Origin: Hippasteria phrygiana
Lineage: Eukaryota > Echinodermata > Asteroidea > Valvatida > Goniasteridae
Length of the DNA stretch: 64,000 bases
Assembly: GCA_037893225.1 (NCBI GenBank)
Contig: JAZGUH010000004.1
Coordinates: forward strand, 496,001-560,000
Reading direction: 5' to 3'
Numbering within the stretch: the first letter of the stretch is position 1; every line of letters begins with the position of its first letter. The position numbers and the translations under genes are program-made. The notes beneath the pieces were generated by a model, which was not told where the DNA came from, did not search any database, and saw only the letters and a list, made by a program, of their open reading frames with translations. Shown here in pieces: positions 58,801-64,000 of the stretch.

Positions 58801-60153
58801 AAAGAGGAACAATTGGAGGTCCGCGTACATTGGGTTATGGGGACATTCCATAGGGTTCGTGTGCTTAAGGAAAATCTCTCTATACTCAAACCCTGAAAAT
58901 TCTTTCGACCCAAAATTTTCAACATCAGCCTAATATGTATTCCTCTCCATTTTCTTTCATATAACCCTAACTCAAATTTACCTCTTTAGACCCCTTTACT
59001 GGAGACCCAAAACGTTATGGGGACAGGAAATGTCCCCACAACTCGGTCAGATTTTTTTCAAACAAAAGAAACTGTCCCCATAACTAGGTGTAGGCTGGAG
59101 TGTAAATACCGGCAATCTAACTGCACGTGTATGGGCCCCGCTGAAGTGTTAGACACAATATACTCACACGGCCGTCGTTAGAGGCAGGTGTTCATGTTAT
59201 CCCTTCATGTTATCTGACCAAGAACTTGGAACAAAGATAAAAGTGAGAACCTGAGCCCAAGTCCTCAGTAGTTTCAATGTACAAACCTTTTGGGGGCATG
59301 TGGAACAATGGAAGAGAACATCAAGAGTCCTCAGTAATATAGTAAAACACAACCGGGTGTGTGGGTTTGTTTTTGCATTTCAATAGGGACCTTTAACATT
59401 AGAGGACAGTACGGTCTTGGTTGAAAAATGTCGTGTACCAAACCAATGAGGGTAATTGCCAAAAAGTTAAAGTATGAACAATAGGAGGACAACAGGAGGT
59501 CCCCGATTGAAGGTGTTTGCACCTTGGGTGGACGTGTGTGGGTTTGTATTCGCATTCTATAGTAGACCTTTAACGGTAGGGCCCAGAGGACAAAAGGGTC
59601 TACAGTTGAGTCAAGTTCCACAGTTGAAAATCGTGTACAAAGCAAATGAGGGTCCTTCCCAAAAAAAGCGGAAGTATGAACAATAGAAGAACAACAGGAA
59701 GACAATAGGAGGACCGCCGTGACCATATACAAGTTTGTGTGCATGTGGAGGGCGGTGGTGAACACCCCAATTAGTCGTTTTTGTCGGCGTTGTTAAAGTT
59801 GTGTCAGTGCTGCCCACCCCCTCCCTGCTTTTCAAATTATTGCTATGACACCCCCTCATTAAAAATAGGCTAGCGTATATACTCTTCAGAAATATCTTGT
59901 GCATCTAGGTACTTGTGATTTCTCAACCCGATCTGATCTTGACTTTTTCTCCTGTCTATACCAATAGGGTGACAGCGGCGGTCCCATTGTCAGCAACTTC
60001 AACAAGAACGAGCACCAGGAAGGAGTTGTTCTTGAGGGGATCGTCAGCTGGGGATTAGGCTGTGCTGACGCTAAGTTCCCCGGTGTCTACGCCCGTGCGG
60101 CCAATTACTGCAAGTGGATTGCCCAGAAGACGGGTAACGAAGTCAGCTGCTAA
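46763..60153 (+). CDS. trypsin-type serine protease (five exons, 264 codons)
   Basis: A secreted S1-family endopeptidase, expected to cleave after Lys/Arg. Exons 46763-46805, 50157-50331, 51745-51989, 56261-56406 and 59968-60153 join in frame with intron phases 1, 2, 1, 0. Residues 1-15 ([15 protein letters not shown]) form a signal peptide, 16-26 a basic propeptide, and [18 protein letters not shown] opens the catalytic domain at 27. The triad is His70 (TANHC), Asp111 (DNDVAL) and Ser206 (GDSGG). Specificity residues are Asp200 (KDSCQGDSGG), Gly232 (SWGLGC) and Gly242 (FPGVY). Cys55-71, 176-193 and 202-235 fit the usual disulfides. Odd points: Leu26 lies between the dibasic pair and IVGG, and Asn replaces the usual second Ala of TAAHC. 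A digestive or coelomic role is likely but inferred. Confidence 0.92.
47310..47587 (-). mobile_element. hAT-like MITE with CAGGGGCGGATCC ends
   Basis: Ends CAGGGGCGGATCCAGGATTT and complement CAGGCGCGGATCCAGGGGG. It holds a long poly-G run (about 47386-47413). agtaa occurs on both sides (47305-47309, 47588-47592), shorter than the 8-bp duplication expected. A truncated copy is inside the mariner at 28004. Confidence 0.8.
48312..48514. mobile_element. MITE with CTGGGCCCAATTTCATGG ends, copy 3
   Basis: Left CTGGGCCCAATTTCATGGAA; right gattcaatgaaattgggccc followed by ag, near-complement. Arms hold CCGTAACAGCGA and GTTAGC words. No target duplication is clear. Confidence 0.8.
50157..50331 (+). 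CDS. protease exon 2 (activation site and His70)
   Basis: Encodes [20 protein letters not shown] through VVTANHCA and two bases of Gly73. Acceptor ttgtcag|CG, donor CGG|gtaatg, phase 2. Confidence 0.9.
50332..51744 (+). other. protease intron 2
   Basis: 1.4 kb, with an A/T-rich aaaataaaata stretch (50847-50907), a G/C-run repeat (51228-51465) and C-rich pyrimidine DNA (51556-51695) before the acceptor ctccaaattgcag. Confidence 0.75.
51228..51465 (+). repeat. dispersed repeat with G- and C-runs, copy 2
   Basis: atgggcgtaaatccgggggg, a poly-C run of about 28 (51304-51331), gatttgtgtggtgagaaa and taccgttgtgttgtcaga match 39044-39280. Confidence 0.75.
51745..51989 (+). CDS. protease exon 3 (Asp111)
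   Basis: Encodes [20 protein letters not shown] to [10 protein letters not shown] plus one base, including DNDVALVKL with the catalytic Asp. Donor GCAT|gtaggt, phase 1. GC content is clearly above the flanking intron. Confidence 0.92.
52184..55623 (-). pseudogene. broken APE-type non-LTR retrotransposon (LINE)
   Basis: Read from 55623 downward: an endonuclease start ([32 protein letters not shown]), its central motif [20 protein letters not shown] (about 55150), and an insert at 54300-55004. Then the linker [18 protein letters not shown] and RT motifs [42 protein letters not shown] and FGYADDLVL. The C-terminal domain is [20 protein letters not shown]. Stops after EETHV, after SLLSVTYK and before LPQGSV (TGA at 53377-53379), plus frameshifts, make it dead. 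The 3' end is a gaagaagaag tail at 52184. The clade is not assigned. It lies antisense in intron 3 of the protease. Confidence 0.85.
54300..55004 (+). other. GC-rich insert within the LINE
   Basis: About 700 bp of much higher GC than the surrounding LINE interrupts it between the endonuclease and the linker. The plus strand has a 126-codon frame (54473-54853) ending [20 protein letters not shown] and an in-frame duplicated 33-bp unit ([11 protein letters not shown] twice). TRSGRR-like tails occur in some LINE ORF1 proteins, so this may be part of another element. No termini were identified. Confidence 0.4.
55825..56077 (-). mobile_element. hAT-like MITE with GTCGAGTCC ends, copy 2
   Basis: Ends CAGAGTTGGAGTCGAGTCC and complement CAGAGATGTAGTCGAGTCC. 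Flanks ccgatgtt (55817-55824) and ccgaggtt (56078-56085) match 7 of 8. A 10-bp unit cttgcaggga is repeated five times at 56001-56050, just inside the terminus that carries a different array in copy 1. Confidence 0.85.
56261..56406 (+). CDS. protease exon 4 (Asp200)
   Basis: Encodes the end of Ser155, then [20 protein letters not shown] to [14 protein letters not shown]. Donor CAG|gtagga, phase 0. Asp200 at the base of the S1 pocket marks trypsin specificity. Confidence 0.92.
56720..57010 (-). mobile_element. partial ttttacgg-rich element, reverse copy
   Basis: ccagtatttttacggtaaaa, aaatggactgcgcgtt and aaaacccgtgaagggccgctc are the complement of 30270-30370 in the nested element. The GCGGCC-containing end is expanded into a minisatellite. 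Confidence 0.6.
56844..57007 (+). repeat. 18-bp minisatellite, about 9 units
   Basis: Unit ccgctctttacggaagcg is repeated with one substitution (acgaaagcg in the fifth unit). It gives frames reading RSLRKR or APLFTE repeats. No start or splice context supports coding. Confidence 0.95.
57181..57884 (+). mobile_element. CACTGTAAAA-type element, complete copy
   Basis: The left end is TACACTGTAAAAAAAAAACA; the right end complement is TACACTTTTAAAAAAATCCC. TA occurs at both edges. It shares agaacgg-type and gtacaaatactacagtaa sequences with 29728-30380. No transposase. Confidence 0.75.
58650..58840 (+). repeat. dispersed repeat (aaatcgtgtacaaaac family), copy 2
   Basis: gtatataccggcaatcgtgg, ggacaaaagggttagggcat, gaaaatcgtgtacaaaacat and gaggccttccgaaaaagagt match 45240-45380. 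Confidence 0.7.
59395..59725 (+). repeat. dispersed repeat (aaatcgtgtacaaaac family), copies 3 and 4
   Basis: Two consecutive diverged units, each with gtgtacaaa/ccaaaccaatgagggt, aaaagttaaagtatgaacaa and ggacaacaggaggtcc. Confidence 0.65.
59968..60153 (+). CDS. protease exon 5 (Ser206, stop)
   Basis: Begins [20 protein letters not shown] and ends [11 protein letters not shown] with TAA at 60151-60153. It holds the catalytic serine, SWGLGC and [15 protein letters not shown]. The last residue is Cys264, possibly paired with Cys251. Confidence 0.93.
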   Translation, partial: GDSGGPIVSNFNKNEHQEGVVLEGIVSWGLGCADAKFPGVYARAANYCKWIAQKTGNEVSC

Positions 60154-60313
60154 AAATATCACTGCCTATAGTCTGGGCTGTCGATTGCAACGCCATACGT
60201 TGACCATCTGGTTATTATATGGAAATTAGTTTAAATCCACGGCCGAAAGAGACCATCGTACCAGGCTATTATAAACTAAATTAAATGCGATTTAAATTTG
60301 ACAAAGTAAGACT

Positions 60314-60319
60314 AATAAA
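60314..60319 (+). terminator. polyadenylation signal of the protease gene
   Basis: AATAAA lies 161 nt after the stop codon, in an AT-rich 3' region. Confidence 0.6.
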
Positions 60320-61349
60320 CATTGTGCGAGAAAATTATACAGGGCCGATATAGTTCAATGCTTATTTCAGACTAGTTGAAGAATGATATTTTGTGTGCGA
60401 ATCACTTGGATCATGGAGAGATGATCGTTGAACGATTCCTCCGTGTCATACCTCCGTCTATATTAGTTAGGATTTATCTAAACGTGACTCTGACATGCTA
60501 AAATATTGAGATTAACATCTTCTCAAAATATAACTTGGAACATGTTAAACCTAAACTATTTATGCACTGGAAAGTTATAGCAAAAAAACTTTATGAGGTA
60601 TCCCTACCTGACAAAGATCATACACGGAAGATTATCCTAACAGTGTGGCAAAAATCATAGTTTCCATTGTCTGTGTGTTAATCATTTGTGTCCGAGTCAG
60701 CTTCAAACAGTTGCAGTCGAAAATTCACATACACTTTTGAAAATGTCCCTTCGATTGTTCTTATGTTTTTGTGTGTGTGTGTGTATTTAATCAACTGTAA
60801 GGCCTAATTGCGTCAATTAAATCATGTTTCTAAAGTCCTTCCTCACTCATGGACAATCACTTGAATTTGATTCAAAGCCTCGGTATGAATTTGTTATTTG
60901 TTAACATTAGAGTGCGTGTGAACTTTCGACTGCAGTTGTATATGCACATGTCCGTTGCTTGATTTTGTCTTTTACGGTAAAGGGTCACTATCTTGTGTGC
61001 GTCCAGCCCCCCCCCCCCCCCCCCCCCCCCCCCGGCTAAAAAGAATAAATATGAAATCAAGTAGAAGTAATATGCACAATCTTACTTGAAATGGGCCGAT
61101 TTCTTTCGAAATCCTTGACGAAGAGACTCGGAGATTCAAAATAATTGACTCAATTATCCGATTGAAAACAATTATTTACTTGAATGCATTGTGTGGTTTG
61201 GCAAGTGTTTTAGTGGTTGGGAATATCGTATATACTGCGTCACTTATTTATGAATATAAACACCACAATTAGTACAAACCACAATTAGTACTAGTACATG
61301 TCCCCATATTTGAAGTCAGATCGATAAGGGAAGGATCGGGAACCAGTCT
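60320..61349. other. non-coding stretch downstream of the protease
   Basis: Contains a (gt) run near 60772-60784 and a poly-C run of about 26 (61008-61033). No gene seen. Confidence 0.5.
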
Positions 61350-61357
61350 AGTATACC

Positions 61358-61445
61358 CATGGGCGGCGATCCCGGGGGACGGGGGGGGGGGGGGGGGGGG
61401 GGGCACGTCCCTCCAATATTTTTTGACGAGAAATCGCCGCCGCTG
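61358..61445. mobile_element. 88-bp hAT-like MITE with poly-G core
   Basis: Ends CATGGGCGGCGAT and complement CAGCGGCGGCGAT; flanks agtatacc (61350-61357) and agtatact (61446-61453) match 7 of 8 bases. A G-run of about 23 fills the centre. Confidence 0.8.
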
Positions 61446-61453
61446 AGTATACT

Positions 61454-62176
61454 ACGATGAACACCGAAGTGTTCACACAGCTTTTACCCAATTGTATTTA
61501 TGAGAGTTAAATTAATGTGACAATACCACAATATAATTTACACGCAGTAGTTTGTGAATGCTTACACAATAAAAGTCAGGGCGGGGTGATGATTCTAAAG
61601 ACCTCCCTTGTTCAACATGTAGGGAGACCCATCAACTTCAAGGGGGAGCAATTTTGTTTCACAATTGAAAAAGATAAACGCGTAGGGGCTACTTCCAGAC
61701 GCAGAAAGGCACAAAACGAGTTAAAAATGGTCACCGAAATGCAACTCTTTATAATCTGGGATTAAACCTGAAATGTATGAATAGGGCCTAAGTAACGTTA
61801 CTGTCTATTTCGACAACCACTTATTTCGAGAATATTTGTGATTTTGTTTTAGCTTATTAACGTTTGTGAATTGTTACAGTTTCAATGTTGCAACTTACCA
61901 TTTTCTGCGTCTTTCTGGGCGATGTCAACGGGATTAATAGAGTTTTAGTACAGTACTTGCTTGGACTTCATACCGACAGGTCTATGTATATGGCCAGATG
62001 ATTATTTAAAAGTTGGTATTTGAGCCAACGTTACTCGGACTATAGTGCATTGCGCACTTCAACGAAGATGATTTCGAAACGGATTTTCACGCGCAGTTTG
62101 GGATTGCTATAGCTAGAAAACTGCGAGCAAGCAGACGCTATACCAACAAAGATGATAAGACCCGTGGTGCGCAATG
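61454..62176. other. non-coding stretch
   Basis: An 82-codon plus-strand frame (61517-61765) includes HVGRPINFKGEQFCFTIEKD but no known domain or splice support. Nothing else recognised. Confidence 0.4.
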
Positions 62177-62474
62177 CAGCGGCGTAGCCGGGGAGGGGGG
62201 GGGGGCGCACTGTCCCCCACTACTGAAACATCTTCGACCCCCCCCCCCCCCCCCCTCGTCTCCCCCACTGTAAATTTTGCAAACGGAAAAAACAGTAGTA
62301 GAAAAATACAGTACTGACAATATAAACGTTTTACTAACAGTCCTAATATATTCAGTGATCATGGTTAACCGGTTTAATAGAAATTGCGCCCCCCCCCCCC
62401 CCCCCCCCCCACTGTAACATCCAGTCCCACCCACTCTCCGCCCTATGCAAAGAACATTGCTGGCTACGCCGCTG
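62177..62474. mobile_element. 298-bp MITE with CAGCGGCGTAGCC ends and two poly-C tracts
   Basis: Left CAGCGGCGTAGCCGGGGAGG, right complement CAGCGGCGTAGCCAGC. The flanks gcgcaatg and gcgcggcg share only their first four bases, so a target duplication is unproven. The open frames here are created by the C-runs. Confidence 0.7.
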
Positions 62475-62892
62475 GCGCGGCGCATGCTGAGGGTAGAAAC
62501 GACAGAGAGGCGCCGCAGATAACCGTGATAGAGAGAAAGCTGTCGATTGGCTTGTATTAGAAATTCGTAGATTGCACGATTTATAGAGCGTGTGTGTACT
62601 AATATTGTTTGGTTCCCTGTCAGTGCAGAACCAGAAACAATGATCCAGGTTGTAAACATCCATTAGGTTTTCGATGATCAGTCATGGGTATAGTCCTAAC
62701 AATCTACCTCAGATAACTGCACACAATATCTATCCTTAATTTTCTCCTAATTGTGCCATCCCATCTTCGGTAAACAAGTAGAACTAGAGGCATGAGAATG
62801 GTGTTTGTGGACAAACACAGGGCTGTTTCGTTTTTGTTTTTTTAGTTTGGATGTGAAATGTGAATACAATAATTTAAGTTTGTCAAACAATC

Positions 62893-62930
62893 GCGCTGCT
62901 GCCAGTTTTCTTTGTTAATTTTGAAATTAA
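62893..62930 (+). mobile_element. 3' fragment of the SINE family
   Basis: ctgccagttttctttgttaa then ttttgaaat matches the segment after the tRNA-like part in the other copies; the tRNA-like part is missing. Confidence 0.55.
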
Positions 62931-62949
62931 TTAAAGTTGTTTGTAGTAG

Positions 62950-63410
62950 TAACATGTGATGACGTCATCATAACGTCACATAAATGTTCATCTATAAACT
63001 TGCTGACCTTCCTAGATATAACTTTTCAACTTAATCGGACTTGTACTTTTCTTTATATATGGCTTCAAAAACTGCCCCTTTAAGATGACGTCACGTAACA
63101 TGTGATGACGTCATCATCATGTCATGTCAATTTTCATCTATAAACCTACTAAGCTACCTAGATATTACTTTTAAACTTAATCGGACATGTACTTCTGTAG
63201 ATATGCGCATTCAAAAACTGCCCCTTTAAGATGACGTCACATGTGATGACGTCATCATAACGTCATGTCAATTTTCATTTATAAAACTACTGGGATACCT
63301 AGATATTACATTTTAACTTAATCGAACTTGTACTTTTGTAGATATATGGCTTCAAAAAATGCCCCTTTAAGATGACGTCATGTGACATGTGATGACGTCA
63401 TTATGACGTA
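62950..63410 (+). repeat. tandem repeat, about 145-bp unit, with TGACGTCA palindromes
   Basis: Three units and the start of a fourth, beginning acatgtgatgacgtca at 62952, 63098, 63239 and 63385 (spacings 146, 141, 146). Each includes cttaatcggacttgtacttt and aactgcccctttaagatgac. TGACGTCA occurs at 62960, 63086, 63106, 63232, 63247, 63373 and 63393. Periodicity and conservation indicate a satellite-like array rather than coding DNA. Confidence 0.9.
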
Positions 63411-63544
63411 AAAGTTCGGCACACATTGTGAGCAGTTGGGGTAAGTGTCTGCCAAGTTTAAAATTAGCCAAAGTGGCCGGTAAGAAAGAAAACGTTTACA
63501 AATGCTATGGGCAATATTCTAGCGACTTGAAAAAAAGAATTGTT

Positions 63545-64000
63545 TGATGACGTCATCATGACGTCACACAATTGTCGCTTTTTAGGGCATATCTGTGAGA
63601 CATACCAAAGCTATTACAAAAAGAATTTTGAAAATGTCTTGTTTTGTTCGCTAGATATATTGAAAAGAATGTTACGATTTACACAATTTTAAAATTCAGC
63701 GACTTGAACAAAGACTACAAATCAACCTTTTTATAAACAGCATGCACATTTAAGCCATGGTTATCTGCCCTTCCCAGAATTCCTTTGTGTTATATTGAAT
63801 TTGGTCTAAATTTTCAAATGGCTGTTATTTCTTACTTGAGTGAGCCACGATCATGAAATTTTGGAATTAGGGAGAGGAAAATTCAATATATACATTTTTG
63901 TAATCGGATTGACCCTTACATGCGTTTAAAAAAAAAATATTTGATGACGTCATCATGACGTCACACATTTTCTCCCTTTTAGGGGATATCTTTGAGACAT
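63545..64000 (+). repeat. second-order repeat with paired TGACGTCA, cut by the window end
   Basis: gatgacgtcatcatgacgtc then acacaattgtcgctttttag at 63546 recurs at 63943 with the same order up to gagacat, a spacing of 397 bp. TGACGTCA is at 63548, 63559, 63945 and 63956. The array continues beyond 64000. Confidence 0.85.

Larger units (their letters stand above)
56407..59967 (+). other. protease intron 4
   Basis: 3.6 kb, with a partial ttttacgg-type element and 18-bp minisatellite (56720-57010), a CACTGTAAAA element (57181-57884) and two copies of the aaatcgtgtacaaaac repeat. The acceptor is ctgtctataccaatag. Confidence 0.75.

Noticed and set aside
62138..62659. 173-codon minus-strand Gly-rich frame
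   Set aside because: The glycine runs are translations of poly-C tracts in a MITE; no domain outside them.

Overview
This window is eukaryotic genomic DNA. It has long non-coding stretches, GT-AG spliced exons separated by kilobase introns, tRNA-derived SINEs, non-LTR retrotransposon remnants and a very high density of short DNA transposons. Repeat style, an invertebrate trypsin gene and frequent AGGCCTA words suggest a marine deuterostome, probably an echinoderm and perhaps a starfish. That assignment is inference from style; no marker gene proves it.

The best-supported gene is a complete five-exon trypsin-type serine protease on the plus strand (46763-60153). Its exons join in frame to 264 codons, with intron phases 1, 2, 1, 0 and all catalytic and trypsin-specificity residues present. 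A second, unidentified gene lies on the minus strand. A 26-codon first coding exon (12456-12533) and a 106-codon internal exon (7905-8222) have clean splice sites and matching phase 0; later exons were not found. A decayed gene with a Crypton-type DUF3504 recombinase-like domain lies at 35541-37363. An intact THAP zinc-finger reading frame (16664-16981, minus) sits inside a TTAA-flanked transposon.

Layout. 1-12.3 kb: TTAA-type elements, three SINE copies and the unknown minus-strand gene. 12.5-13.1 kb: GC-rich 5' region of that gene. 14.4-19.5 kb: two copies of one TTAA element around a THAP-encoding TTAA element. The second copy carries two opposite insertions and an inverted core; CpG-rich minisatellites and a LINE tail follow. 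19.5-27.9 kb: mostly featureless apart from one SINE. 27.9-35.5 kb: mariner, Tc1, hAT-like and TTAA elements, several nested. 35.5-37.4 kb: the DUF3504 pseudogene. 39-45.6 kb: foldback and TTAA elements, including a 1.4 kb element with a perfect 8-bp target duplication. 46.7-60.2 kb: the protease gene, whose introns hold a broken LINE (minus strand), hAT-like MITEs and minisatellites. 61.3-64 kb: two hAT-like MITEs and a tandem array rich in TGACGTCA that runs off the window end.

The genes do not form a pathway. The most informative content is the transposon record: target duplications, nested insertions, an inversion between two element copies, and two THAP-bearing TTAA elements.
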